From Cochlodiniinecator piscidefendens (GTDB lineage Bacteria > Pseudomonadota > Alphaproteobacteria > Rhodobacterales > Rhodobacteraceae): a stretch of 64,000 nt of DNA. The position numbers and the translations under genes are program-made. Location of the stretch: assembly GCF_011326755.1 (NCBI RefSeq), contig NZ_JAAOIE010000001.1, forward strand, positions 708,344 through 772,343. Direction: 5' to 3'. This document shows, one piece after another, positions 1 through 8,610 of this stretch (within the stretch, counting starts at the first letter, position 1; each line of letters begins with the position of its first letter). The notes beneath the pieces are model-generated. The model had not been told where the DNA came from and made no database searches. It was given only the letters and a program-made list of their open reading frames with translations.

Positions 1-1
1 G

Positions 2-625
2 ATCAAAGCAAGTGTTGGTAAAACAACCGATCCGCTGAAAGTGAAATCCAATGATGATTTAATCGAACTGTCCAATGATGCAGTTTACATTCGTGTATCA
101 AAGCAACCCATTCCGCTGACTGCTGAACATTTTGGCGGCGTACTGCGCAATTCGCCGGGGCGCTCACCTCAGCAGGTGGTCAGCTTTTTGATGGGGCATC
201 AGGCCCATTTTCACATCTCTGTTCGTGTTACAGGAAAAGACCCTCGCGCGCTGAGCGATAAAATTTGTGCGGTAGCAACGCTCGCATTGACCAAATCAGA
301 TACGCCCCACGCCATACACTGGGAACAAAGCGAACAATTGTTGGAGCTGGATGCTTTTCATGCATTTTGCCAAGAGCGCGAATTTGCGGCACCGGCGCCC
401 TCTTATGTGTCAAACGCCCTCGCCTATTTGGGTAAACTCAAGCCGCAGGCCAAACCAGCCGTCGCAAAGTCAGAAATTGCGGCTCCTGTAGTGCATCAAG
501 CAGCGAGCGAACCACAGCCCAAAGGCCATAGCCGCTTTGAACAGGAAAAAGCATTGCGCGACATCTTTTCATCCGCATCTCAAAAAGCGACTGGCGGATT
601 GTTCCAGCGTTTGATGCCAACCTAA
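2..625 (+). CDS. Unknown protein, 5' end outside window
   Basis: The reading frame is open from base 2, so the gene probably starts upstream of the window; a GTG at 41 is only an internal candidate start. The visible 207 codons give a soluble protein with no signal peptide or membrane segment. The first ~110 residues look like a compact alpha/beta domain, followed by an Ala/Pro/Lys-rich linker and a charged C-terminal helix. I do not recognise the family. It converges on the methyltransferase gene at 651 with 25 bases between the stops. Confidence 0.6.
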   Translation: MKASVGKTTDPLKVKSNDDLIELSNDAVYIRVSKQPIPLTAEHFGGVLRNSPGRSPQQVVSFLMGHQAHFHISVRVTGKDPRALSDKICAVATLALTKSDTPHAIHWEQSEQLLELDAFHAFCQEREFAAPAPSYVSNALAYLGKLKPQAKPAVAKSEIAAPVVHQAASEPQPKGHSRFEQEKALRDIFSSASQKATGGLFQRLMPT

Positions 626-650
626 CGCCTTTGACAGCGCGCAACTCGCC

Positions 651-1853
651 CTATTTTAACAACCTTGAATGCAGCAATATACCGTAATCGAACAAATCGG
701 ATGTTGCTGCTTTCCAATTTGCTGAGAACGCAAATTGATCCTGCTTTAGCAATTTGGCGATCTCCGCCAAGCTCCGCCGCCCATCTATCAATGACAACAC
801 CCCAGCCGCAGATTTGGGGATCGTCAACACCTGTTGCGCGCCCTCAACCGTGATACGAAGTGATCCCGTTTTACTGATTTGTTGCGCTAGCGCCTTTGCA
901 TTCACCCCTTTGAGATGCGGAATTTGTGCCATGTCCCCACGCTTGGCCTGCGCAGATTGTTTGCTCGCACTCGGAACCGCATACCCCACATGAAGCTTTA
1001 GCGTGCCCCGGAGTTTTTCCGCCAATTGCATCGCCTCAACCGGGTCAGTTGGGGCCACGACGCCTTTTGGCAATAATAGCGCAGGATCATAAAGCGCAGG
1101 TTGGGTAAAACCGCTCAGACTTAATCCAGCCTTTTCCAATGTGTCTACCAACTCTGTCACCAGATATGGGCGATCTTGGGAGTGAAGCAAAAGGTCGTAA
1201 AACCCAGCATCGCTTTGATTGTGGTCAACCAAATGTGGATTACACTTAAACGGATGTCCCTCAGGCAATGCCGCAAACATCTCTTTCGCTTTTCTTAGTT
1301 TTTCCGTTGGAGAGAGGCCCCCCAATGCTGCGCCGAAAGCTTGCTGCAAAGGATAAACTCCACTTCGGCCATAGGGCGCATATACCATAAATCCCAACCC
1401 GCCCTCGGGCGCCAATGCTTGGGATAATGCATCAAATCCCGCCTGTGGTTCAGGCAAGTGATGCAGCACCCCACAACAATCAATGTAATCGAATGGGCCA
1501 TATTTCGGAGCGTCTAGCAAACTACCCGTTAAGAAGGTGATGTTCTTTAATCCTCTCACCTTCGCGCGCGCTTCGGCAATTTTACGCGACGCAGTTGAAA
1601 GGTCGATATATGTTATTTCATAAGGGCGCTTTGCTGTGGTCAGCACCTGAGCCAATTGAATAAGGGCATCGCCCGTCCCGCCCCCTGCAACCAGTGCCTT
1701 AAGCGGTTTTGACCAATCTCGTTTGCCGCCAAACACAAAGTGATCCATCTCAAGCGGATGCGATGGCGATCCAACGATCAGACGCTTCTTTTCGTCCTTT
1801 GGATTGCGTTCAGGATAGGGGTACGCTTCGTATTGGGATTTTACATCGTTCAT
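651..1853 (-). CDS. SAM-dependent class I methyltransferase
   Basis: A 400-residue cytoplasmic protein. After an N-terminal motif YEAYPYPERNP (from about residue 8) comes a Rossmann methyltransferase domain whose SAM-binding motif I reads VAGGGTGDA (about 54-62), with an acidic residue ending the next strand (YIDLS) and a later strand FDYIDCCGVLHHL. The last ~80 residues resemble a small winged-helix module (VLSLIDGRRSLAEIAKLL). Family membership is clear, but the substrate cannot be read from sequence. Only two bases separate its ATG from the stop of the upstream haem-dependent demethylase-like gene, so the two are surely co-transcribed and may act on the same methylated metabolite (inference). 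Confidence 0.8.
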   Translation of the reverse strand: MNDVKSQYEAYPYPERNPKDEKKRLIVGSPSHPLEMDHFVFGGKRDWSKPLKALVAGGGTGDALIQLAQVLTTAKRPYEITYIDLSTASRKIAEARAKVRGLKNITFLTGSLLDAPKYGPFDYIDCCGVLHHLPEPQAGFDALSQALAPEGGLGFMVYAPYGRSGVYPLQQAFGAALGGLSPTEKLRKAKEMFAALPEGHPFKCNPHLVDHNQSDAGFYDLLLHSQDRPYLVTELVDTLEKAGLSLSGFTQPALYDPALLLPKGVVAPTDPVEAMQLAEKLRGTLKLHVGYAVPSASKQSAQAKRGDMAQIPHLKGVNAKALAQQISKTGSLRITVEGAQQVLTIPKSAAGVLSLIDGRRSLAEIAKLLKQDQFAFSANWKAATSDLFDYGILLHSRLLK

Positions 1854-1855
1854 AA

Positions 1856-2641
1856 CTATGCCACCGCAATGGGATTATCCGATAGACCATCGGCTTGTTC
1901 TTCGGTCAAGTTTTCACGCCGTACAACGCTTGTGTGGATCGAAAAAACAACAGCATTCGACTGCGGTAGCCGGATCATGGATTGCCTCTCAGATCGAACA
2001 AAGGCTGCAGGGCCGGTTGGCCTCGGTCTGGGATCATTTTCCAAACGAGGCTGATATAGCTCAGGATCCGTATAAAATAATGCATTGGCCCGCCACATTG
2101 GTCGATCAACTTGAATACCGTCAAACAGGCGTTGCACGCGTTTTCCTATATTGTCATCGTATACATCGACCGTCGCATGAATTGCCAACAAAGGCCGCAT
2201 ATATTTTTGCCTGAGTGTCCAACTTGCAGGAAAACACAGCAATGCAGCCGTCAAGACATGCTCATCACCCTGTTTTTCCATTATAGCGAAATCTTCTTGG
2301 ACAAGTTGGCTGAGCGTCATCATCGGGCTTTCCCAATCGACGATAACTCGCTCACCATCAGGGCGCGTGATTTCTTGATTGTCGAAGTGGAACCCAGGCT
2401 GACCCTTCAGTTCCTCAAGTACTGCCTCCAGCAGTTCGTGCGCGGCGGGTTGTGCGCCGTCGGAAACCATCAGAACATCGCTCAGGCTTGTCTGTAGCAG
2501 AGAACGTTTGCGTTTCAGTTGGCCGGTATAAGCGTCATCGACGATCAACCATCGCCCCGCTTCAATCGGCATCAACCCTGGCAATTTTCGCGCACGCGGT
2601 TCCAACCAAGGCGCAAACGTCAGTTTGCTTTGACAAATCAT
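1856..2641 (-). CDS. DUF3445 haem-dependent oxidative N-demethylase-like protein
   Basis: About 261 residues matching the DUF3445 family (haem-dependent oxidative N-demethylase alpha-subunit-like). Visible family features are the early FAPWLEPRARKLPGL segment, the central VQEDFAIM and CFPASW...K...L..IH segment, and the Arg-rich VRSERQSMIRLP motif near residue 210. Two ATGs occur at 2647 and 2641; the second has GAAGG at the right spacing. It heads a two-gene operon with the methyltransferase and diverges from dddP across a 141-base regulatory gap. Demethylation of a methylated amine is family knowledge; the substrate here is unknown. Confidence 0.78.
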   Translation of the reverse strand: MICQSKLTFAPWLEPRARKLPGLMPIEAGRWLIVDDAYTGQLKRKRSLLQTSLSDVLMVSDGAQPAAHELLEAVLEELKGQPGFHFDNQEITRPDGERVIVDWESPMMTLSQLVQEDFAIMEKQGDEHVLTAALLCFPASWTLRQKYMRPLLAIHATVDVYDDNIGKRVQRLFDGIQVDRPMWRANALFYTDPELYQPRLENDPRPRPTGPAAFVRSERQSMIRLPQSNAVVFSIHTSVVRRENLTEEQADGLSDNPIAVA

Positions 2642-2672
2642 ATCCATACCTTCGGGTATCGAAGCATTTCAC

Positions 2673-2749
2673 ATGCGTCAAGGTCTCTGAAAACAGCCAT
2701 AAAACCGACCTGTGATTATGTCGGTTTTGAACATGACAGATGCGTCAAG
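2673..2749. repeat. Direct repeat pair ATGCGTCAAG flanking the dddP operator
   Basis: The ten-base sequence ATGCGTCAAG occurs at 2673-2682 and again at 2740-2749, 67 bases apart, on either side of the inverted repeat at 2701-2728. Both copies lie in the divergent intergenic region between the demethylase operon and dddP. Two binding sites for one regulator are plausible, but this is inference from placement alone. Confidence 0.45.
2701..2728. promoter_or_regulatory. Perfect 9-bp inverted repeat upstream of dddP
   Basis: AAAACCGAC, ten bases, then GTCGGTTTT. It lies 55 bases before the dddP ATG and about 60 bases before the divergent demethylase start, so it could be a shared operator. The T-rich right arm would also let it act as a short intrinsic terminator or attenuator on the plus strand. 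The sequence shows the symmetry; the role is inferred. Confidence 0.5.
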
Positions 2750-2782
2750 TTTCCCAAAACTCGCCTCAAAGGGAGACCAGCT

Positions 2783-4126
2783 ATGACCACGCCATATCGT
2801 GAACACCGCAAGATTGACCCCACACTTGGGGATCGCCTACCTGATGGCAGTGCAAATAATAATGACCGCGTTGAAATCGGCCCGACACAACTGGCCTATC
2901 GCGAATGGGAAGCCGCAGGCTTAATCTTACCCAATCTCGATTCCATGCGCGCTTATCGCCATCAACGTTTAACAAAAGGCGTTCAAGCCCGTGACTATGG
3001 CGGCATACTTATGTTTGATCCGCTGAACATTCGTTATGCGACCGACTCGACCAATATGCAGTTATGGAACACCCACAACCCCTTTCGCGCGGTTTTGGTT
3101 TGCGCCGATGGATACATGGTCATTTGGGACTATAAAAATGCGATGTTCCTGTCTGAATTTAACCCCTTGGTCAAAGAGCAGCGTTCAGGCGCTGATCTTT
3201 TCTATTTTGATCGCGGCGACAAAGTGGATGTCGCTGCTGATGTCTTCGCCAACGAAGTCCGCAAGCTAATCGAAGAACACGGTGGCGGTAACATGCGCCT
3301 TGGTGTTGATAAGCCAACTATTCACGGCTCCCGCGCACTCGAAGCCCAAGGCTTCAACATCATCCCTGGCGAAGAACTGACCGAAAAAGCTCGTTCCATC
3401 AAAGGCCCCGATGAAATTTTGGCCATGCGATGCGCGTCCGTTGCCTGCGAAAATGCTGTAGCTGAAATGGAACGCTTCGCACGTGTCAACGTGCCCGAAG
3501 GCCAGACATCTGAGGACGATATCTGGGCTGCGCTTCACGCTGAAAACATAAAACGTGGCGGTGAATGGATCGAAACACGTCTGTTGGCTTCTGGTCCCCG
3601 GACCAATCCATGGTTTCAAGAATGTGGTCCACGCATTGTTCAAAATAATGAAATTGTATCGTTTGATACGGACCTCATCGGTGCATACGGCATATGTGTT
3701 GATATTTCACGATCTTGGTGGATCGGTGATCAAAACCCGCCTGCCGAAATGGTTTACGCAATGCAGCATGGTTATGAGCACATCCAACATAACATGCAGA
3801 TGCTCAAACCCGGTGTCTCCATCGAAGAGCTTTCGCGCAATTGCCATAAACTCGATGATAATTTCCAAAACCTGAAATACGGCTGCATGATGCATGGCGT
3901 GGGTCTTTGTGACGAATGGCCTTTGGTTGCATACCCAGATCAAATGGTTCCGGGTGCCTTTGACTACACCCTAGAACCTGGCATGGTCCTATGTGTTGAA
4001 GCGTTGGTCAGCCCCGAAGGTGGTGACTTTTCGATCAAACTTGAAGATCAAGTGTTGATCACCGAAGATGGCTTTGAAAATCTTACAACATACCCATTTG
4101 ATGAACGCCTTATGGGACAAGGTTAA
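2783..4126 (+). CDS. dddP: DMSP lyase DddP
   Basis: DddP cleaves dimethylsulfoniopropionate to dimethyl sulfide and acrylate using an M24 metallopeptidase fold. The protein is 447 residues, the usual length. Every residue reported to bind the two metals in characterised DddP falls at the same number here: D295 and D297 (in FDTD), D307 (CVDIS), H371 (MHGVG), E406 (CVEAL) and E421 (KLEDQ); the proposed catalytic D377 is in GLCDEWP. The start at 2783 follows an AAAGGGAG ribosome binding site; the frame stays open further upstream but has no similar site. The gene diverges from the haem-dependent demethylase/methyltransferase pair and is followed by a hydrolase-OsmC gene. It is likely monocistronic or in a loose operon with the latter. 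Identity is about as firm as sequence alone allows. Confidence 0.97.
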   Translation: MTTPYREHRKIDPTLGDRLPDGSANNNDRVEIGPTQLAYREWEAAGLILPNLDSMRAYRHQRLTKGVQARDYGGILMFDPLNIRYATDSTNMQLWNTHNPFRAVLVCADGYMVIWDYKNAMFLSEFNPLVKEQRSGADLFYFDRGDKVDVAADVFANEVRKLIEEHGGGNMRLGVDKPTIHGSRALEAQGFNIIPGEELTEKARSIKGPDEILAMRCASVACENAVAEMERFARVNVPEGQTSEDDIWAALHAENIKRGGEWIETRLLASGPRTNPWFQECGPRIVQNNEIVSFDTDLIGAYGICVDISRSWWIGDQNPPAEMVYAMQHGYEHIQHNMQMLKPGVSIEELSRNCHKLDDNFQNLKYGCMMHGVGLCDEWPLVAYPDQMVPGAFDYTLEPGMVLCVEALVSPEGGDFSIKLEDQVLITEDGFENLTTYPFDERLMGQG

Positions 4127-4134
4127 ACTATTTT

Positions 4135-4158
4135 GCGGCGGGATCATCATTCCGCCGC
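4135..4158 (+). terminator. Possible weak hairpin after dddP
   Basis: GCGGCGG and CCGCCGC form a 7-bp GC stem around a ten-base loop nine bases after the dddP stop. There is no T-run after it, so intrinsic termination is doubtful; it may instead stabilise the dddP 3' end. Confidence 0.3.
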
Positions 4159-4271
4159 TCACGCCAATCTCCTCACCATTCCTCACCTTCGTGTGAAATC
4201 AATGTAACGCGCTTGTAACTATATCTATACCACTCCACTTTAAAGAAGAGCGGGAATATTTGGGGAAAGAC

Positions 4272-5492
4272 ATGGCCACAGAGCGCATTACATTCGAAGG
4301 TTTTAGCGGACATCAATTGGCCGCACGTCTGGATTTACCTGACGGTCCTCACCTTGGAACAGCCCTGTTTGCCCACTGTTTCACTTGTTCAAAAGACATC
4401 CCAGCGGCCCGCCGCATCGCTGATCGTCTTGCTGGCATGGGTATTGCTGTCTTGCGCTTTGATTTCACCGGGCTTGGGCATTCTGGTGGGGAATTTGAAA
4501 ACACCTCATTCAGCTCAAACGTTGCCGACCTCCGTGAAGCTGCAAAATACCTAGCGAATCGCGGTATGGCACCCGGAATGTTAATCGGTCATTCTTTGGG
4601 CGGTGCTGCTGTTTTGCGCGCTGCTGGTGGCATAGACAGCGTTCGCGCGGTTGTAACGCTTGGCGCACCATTTGATCCGGAGCATGTGACCCACAACTTT
4701 GGCGAATCCCTGTCGGAAATCAACAAATCTGGATCGGCTGAAGTCTCTCTTGGCGGGCGGCCATTCCGCATAAATAAAGAATTTGTTGAAGATGTAGCTG
4801 CGGAAAACCTTGCCCCTGCAATTGCCGGGCTGAAACGCGCTTTGTTGGTGATGCACGCGCCTTTGGATACGGTCGTCGGAATCGAAAACGCCCAACACAT
4901 CTTTACCGCGGCCCATCATCCCAAAAGCTTTGTCACTCTGGACAATGCTGATCACTTGATCACCAACGCCTGTGATGCTGAATATGCTGCTGATGTTATT
5001 TCTGCATGGGCGGGCCGTTACATGAGCCTGCGCCAACCTGCGCCCCCAATTGGCGCGCCTGAAGGTGTTGTTCGGGTGTCAGAGGCCGATCCAAATGGTT
5101 TCATGCAAGACGTGAATTCTGGCCCGCTTCATCACATGATCGCAGATGAACCTTTGGCTTACGGCGGTACAAATCGCGGAATGTCTCCCTATGGTTATCT
5201 CGCGTCAGGCTTAGGCGCTTGCACATCTATGACGATCCGCATGTATGCACGCCGCAAAGGCTGGCCATTAAAACATGTGTCGGTGGACGTAACCCACGAC
5301 AAGGTCCACGCTCAAGACGCAAGTGGCGCGACCTCAGCCAAAATCGACAGTTTCCACCGTAAGATTCATTTAACAGGCAATCTCGACGAAACTCAGCGCC
5401 AAAGATTACTGGAAATCGCTGACAAATGCCCTGTTCACAAAACGCTCGAGAGCAGTTCACACATAGAAACATCGCTGGTACCGGCAGGATAA
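4272..5492 (+). CDS. Alpha/beta hydrolase-OsmC fusion protein
   Basis: A 406-residue cytoplasmic fusion. Residues 1-255 are an alpha/beta hydrolase with the nucleophile elbow GHSLGG, an Asp in the HAPLDTVV segment and a His in DNADHLI. Residues ~270-406 are an OsmC/Ohr-like domain with Cys in the helix GLGACTSMT and a second Cys in DKCPVHKTL, the pair of reactive thiols of that family. OsmC-type domains reduce organic hydroperoxides; the hydrolase substrate is unknown. The same fusion occurs in many proteobacteria. ATG 4272 is preferred because GGGGA lies about seven bases upstream; an in-frame TTG at 4260 is less likely. Confidence 0.88.
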   Translation: MATERITFEGFSGHQLAARLDLPDGPHLGTALFAHCFTCSKDIPAARRIADRLAGMGIAVLRFDFTGLGHSGGEFENTSFSSNVADLREAAKYLANRGMAPGMLIGHSLGGAAVLRAAGGIDSVRAVVTLGAPFDPEHVTHNFGESLSEINKSGSAEVSLGGRPFRINKEFVEDVAAENLAPAIAGLKRALLVMHAPLDTVVGIENAQHIFTAAHHPKSFVTLDNADHLITNACDAEYAADVISAWAGRYMSLRQPAPPIGAPEGVVRVSEADPNGFMQDVNSGPLHHMIADEPLAYGGTNRGMSPYGYLASGLGACTSMTIRMYARRKGWPLKHVSVDVTHDKVHAQDASGATSAKIDSFHRKIHLTGNLDETQRQRLLEIADKCPVHKTLESSSHIETSLVPAG

Positions 5493-5543
5493 CTCCAACC
5501 GTACCCCCAAGCGGCACAGCTTTGCGCAGCAAAGCGTATACAG

Positions 5544-5573
5544 AAAACCGCACCTCATCCGAGGTGCGGTTTT
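5544..5573. terminator. Bidirectional hairpin terminator
   Basis: A perfect 13-bp stem (AAAACCGCACCTC and its complement) with a four-base loop ATCC, ending in T-runs on both strands. It sits between the convergent hydrolase-OsmC gene and the small secreted protein and serves both. Confidence 0.9.
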
Positions 5574-5577
5574 CACT

Positions 5578-5922
5578 TTAGTTAATCTCCGATGCGACAA
5601 TGTCCCCAGTCGAAACGTCGTCGTAATCGCCGGTGAAACGCACTTGGTCGCCGCTGCGCTCAAGATCAAAACAGGCCCACAAAGTATTAGGCGGCCATTG
5701 CGAACAATACCGATCTCCTGTGACCCGCCAACTCCCCCAACTGTCTGTTCCCGCATTATAGAGGGTCCGACCAGATGCGTAAAATATCTGAGTTGCAGAG
5801 CCATATACAACGGTTTGGTCCGTCAACGCTTCGCGAATGCCAGCTTCATCCAAAAGCTGCCATTCCTGTGCTTGTGCGCTAACGCCCGCAAACATTGCCG
5901 CTGCGACAACAAAACCTCTCAT
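5578..5922 (-). CDS. Small secreted protein of unknown function
   Basis: A 114-residue protein with a clear signal peptide (hydrophobic run followed by AQAQ, cleavage near residue 19). The mature part has a Trp-rich pattern with two Cys (YCSQWPP and LWACFDLE), probably disulfide-bonded in the periplasm. Similar small periplasmic proteins with a GxWRxxGDxYCSxWPP-like motif are common in roseobacters, but I know no function. It diverges from purB across an 83-base gap and uses the shared terminator at 5544-5573. Confidence 0.75.
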   Translation of the reverse strand: MRGFVVAAAMFAGVSAQAQEWQLLDEAGIREALTDQTVVYGSATQIFYASGRTLYNAGTDSWGSWRVTGDRYCSQWPPNTLWACFDLERSGDQVRFTGDYDDVSTGDIVASEIN

Positions 5923-6005
5923 ATTTTCTCCTAAACCTTGTTCAATTGCTCGCTCCAGTCTAAGAGGACGCTCGCCCCTTCTTCAATTCAAAAGGCTGTC
6001 AACAC

Positions 6006-7310
6006 ATGATCCCTCGCTATTCCCGCCCCGAAATGGTTGCGATCTGGTCCCCTGAGACCAAATTCAAAATCTGGTATGAGATCGAAGCCCACGCTTGCGA
6101 AGCAATGGCAAACATCGGTGTTATCCCACGTGAAAACGCTGATGCGGTATGGAAAGCGAAAGACGTTGAATTCGACGTTGCGCGCATTGATGAAATCGAA
6201 GCGGTCACGAAACATGATGTTATCGCATTTTTGACTCACTTGGCCGAACATGTCGGTTCTGATGAGGCACGTTTTGTGCACCAGGGCATGACATCCTCCG
6301 ATGTTTTAGATACCTGCTTTAACGTGCAATTGGTGCGGGCAGCCGATATCCTCATCACGGATGCTGAAAAACTACTGGCAGCTTTGAAACGTCGCGCGCA
6401 TGAACATAAGATGACGGTTCGCATTGGTCGCTCTCATGGCATTCATGCTGAACCGACAACCATGGGCCTCACCTTTGCGCGTTTCTATGCAGAAATGGAT
6501 CGCAACCTTGCCCGCTTGAAAACAGCACGCGCAGAAATCGCAACTGGTGCGATTTCTGGCGCTGTCGGGACATTCGCAAATATCGACCCACAAGTCGAAG
6601 AATATGTATGCGCCCAACTGGGTCTTGAGGCAGAACCGATCTCAACGCAGGTTATCCCGCGCGATCGTCATGCAGCATTCTTTGCCGCATTGGGCGTCGT
6701 TGGATCATCCATCGAAAACGTTGCAACCGAAATTCGCCACATGCAACGGACCGAAGTGCTCGAAGCCGAAGAGTTTTTCTCAAAGGGCCAAAAAGGCTCC
6801 TCTGCGATGCCGCATAAACGCAACCCTGTGCTGACCGAAAACTTAACCGGCCTTGCTCGCTTGGTACGCATGGCCGTTGTGCCTGCAATGGAAAATGTAG
6901 CGCTTTGGCATGAACGCGATATTTCGCATTCTTCTGTTGAACGTAATATTGGCCCAGACACGACAATCACACTTGATTTTGCTCTGGCACGTTTGACCAT
7001 GGTTGTCGAAAATTTGGTTATCTATCCTGACAATATGCTGGCGAATATGAATAAATTCCGTGGCCTTGTCATGTCTCAGCGTGTTCTGCTCGCCTTGACC
7101 CAAGCTGGCGTTTCACGCGAAGACAGCTACAAATTGGTTCAGCGCAACGCGATGAAAGTTTGGGAAGAAGGCAAAGACTTCAAAACTGAATTGCTGGCGG
7201 ATGACGATGTATTGGCTGCACTCTCAGCTGAGGAAATCGAAGAAAAATTCGATCTTGGCTATCATACAAAACACGTCGATACTATTTTCAAACGTGTTTT
7301 TGGTGAATGA
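6006..7310 (+). CDS. purB: Adenylosuccinate lyase
   Basis: PurB removes fumarate from SAICAR and from adenylosuccinate in purine synthesis. At 434 residues the length is standard for the short bacterial class. The superfamily signature loop GSSAMPHKRNP is at about residues 263-273, with the TSSDVLDT segment (about 97) and the GRSHGIHAEP active-site His segment (about 141-150). It starts at ATG 6006 after the small divergent gap and ends in a strong UUCG-loop terminator. No operon partner is visible. Confidence 0.96.
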   Translation: MIPRYSRPEMVAIWSPETKFKIWYEIEAHACEAMANIGVIPRENADAVWKAKDVEFDVARIDEIEAVTKHDVIAFLTHLAEHVGSDEARFVHQGMTSSDVLDTCFNVQLVRAADILITDAEKLLAALKRRAHEHKMTVRIGRSHGIHAEPTTMGLTFARFYAEMDRNLARLKTARAEIATGAISGAVGTFANIDPQVEEYVCAQLGLEAEPISTQVIPRDRHAAFFAALGVVGSSIENVATEIRHMQRTEVLEAEEFFSKGQKGSSAMPHKRNPVLTENLTGLARLVRMAVVPAMENVALWHERDISHSSVERNIGPDTTITLDFALARLTMVVENLVIYPDNMLANMNKFRGLVMSQRVLLALTQAGVSREDSYKLVQRNAMKVWEEGKDFKTELLADDDVLAALSAEEIEEKFDLGYHTKHVDTIFKRVFGE

Positions 7311-7322
7311 TAAATCAATTGC

Positions 7323-7343
7323 GGGCCCTTCGGGGCCCCTTTT
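7323..7343 (+). terminator. purB terminator
   Basis: GGGCCC, TTCG tetraloop, GGGCCC, one C and then a T-run, twelve bases after the purB stop. Confidence 0.85.
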
Positions 7344-7414
7344 GTTAAATTTGATAGGGGTCTCTTAACGCTTCGGTGTCAATCTGAATGAAACCACAGA
7401 TTGGAGAGAACCCC

Positions 7415-8521
7415 TTGTCTGCCCTACCCCAGCTGACCAACCAATCCGCCTCAACACAGCCCGCTGTTGGCGCACAAACACCCCAATTGCAGGCTAATCC
7501 AGATACGCCAGCGCATCCCGGCCTCCCAACCCTCAATCGAAAACAAAAAGCCGCCATTGTTGTGCGTCTTTTGTTGTCAGAGGGCGCCAAGATTTCTTTG
7601 ACGGATCTCCCTGAATCGCTTCAGGCTGATCTAACAGAACAAATTAGCGCTTTGCGTATGGTTAAACGTGATACGCTAAAAACTGTCGTATCTGAATTCA
7701 TGTCAGAGTTGGAAAATGTCGGTATGGCCTTTACTGGCGGAATCGAAGGCGCGCTTTCAGCGCTTGATGGGTCCATCAGCCCGACCATGGCACAACGCCT
7801 GCGCAAAGAGGCCGGAATGCGGGCCATTAGTGACCCTTGGCAAAAAATCACCGACCTTGAAGAAGAAAAAATTCTTCCGATTCTCGAGGCAGAAAGCACG
7901 GAAATCTGCGCCGTAATTTTGGCCAAGCTGACCGTGGCGAAATCTGCAGCACTTTTATCCCAAATTCCCGGCCCACGTGCGCGCCGCATCGCATATTCGA
8001 TGTCGCAAACCAATTCCGTCACTCCTGACGCCGTTGCCCGCATTGGATCAGCAATTGCCGCACAGGTCGATAATGTAAGCATTCCGGCATTCGAGGATGA
8101 GCCAGACGAACGTGTAGGAGCGATTTTAAACTTTTCTTCTTCCTCAACTCGAGATGACGTTTTGGAAGGACTGGAAGAAACCGACGCGAGTTTTGCACAA
8201 AAGGTCCGCAAAGCAATCTTTACCTTTGAACATATACCACGCCGCATGGACGCACGCGATATCCCCAAAATTATTCGTGGTGTAGAACAAGATCAGCTCG
8301 TAATTGCGTTGGCCGCTGCACGTCAGATGGGGCATGACGCATCTGCGACATTCGTTTTGTCCAACATGTCCAAACGGATGGCAGAACAATTGGAAGAGGA
8401 GATCGGCGAATCCGGCACCATCAAAGAAGCAGATGGAGAGGCCGCCATGAATGCACTGATCGCTGAAATTCGCACCCTAGAAGCCGCAGGAGAAATTACG
8501 CTGATCGCGGAGGATGAATAA
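7415..8521 (+). CDS. fliG: Flagellar motor switch protein FliG
   Basis: FliG forms the rotor ring that meets the stator and transmits CheY-P signals. The ~110 C-terminal residues carry the FliG_C pattern: an EHIPRRMDARDIPKIIRG helix, then DQLVIALAAA (the torque-helix region), SNMSKRMAEQLEEEI and a final helix ending near the stop. Middle and N-terminal FliG domains precede it and a Pro/Gln-rich tail leads. The start is ambiguous: ATG 7388 is in frame, but TTG 7415 has an ideal GGAGAG six bases before it and is chosen. Oddly, no other flagellar gene is near. Confidence 0.85.
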   Translation: MSALPQLTNQSASTQPAVGAQTPQLQANPDTPAHPGLPTLNRKQKAAIVVRLLLSEGAKISLTDLPESLQADLTEQISALRMVKRDTLKTVVSEFMSELENVGMAFTGGIEGALSALDGSISPTMAQRLRKEAGMRAISDPWQKITDLEEEKILPILEAESTEICAVILAKLTVAKSAALLSQIPGPRARRIAYSMSQTNSVTPDAVARIGSAIAAQVDNVSIPAFEDEPDERVGAILNFSSSSTRDDVLEGLEETDASFAQKVRKAIFTFEHIPRRMDARDIPKIIRGVEQDQLVIALAAARQMGHDASATFVLSNMSKRMAEQLEEEIGESGTIKEADGEAAMNALIAEIRTLEAAGEITLIAEDE

Positions 8522-8581
8522 AACCGCCACTGCGTACGGACACTTCTGTCGAGCTTGAGCTTTGTGAAAAAGGGAACTATG

Positions 8582-8610
8582 TCTTTCTTAACTTTGACGG
8601 CTAAGAAAGA
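8582..8610 (+). promoter_or_regulatory. Inverted repeat ending at the acyltransferase start codon
   Basis: TCTTTCTTA (8582-8590) and TAAGAAAGA (8602-8610) form a perfect 9-bp stem with an 11-base loop. The right arm contains the only purine-rich stretch that could act as ribosome binding site, and its last base is the A of the first ATG. Folded mRNA would hide the start site, so translational control or use of the second ATG at 8619 is possible. Confidence 0.4.

Noticed and set aside
2519-2782. N-terminal extension of DddP by 88 codons
   Set aside because: It would run through the divergent promoter and into the demethylase gene on the other strand; the ATG at 2783 gives metal-ligand numbering identical to known DddP.
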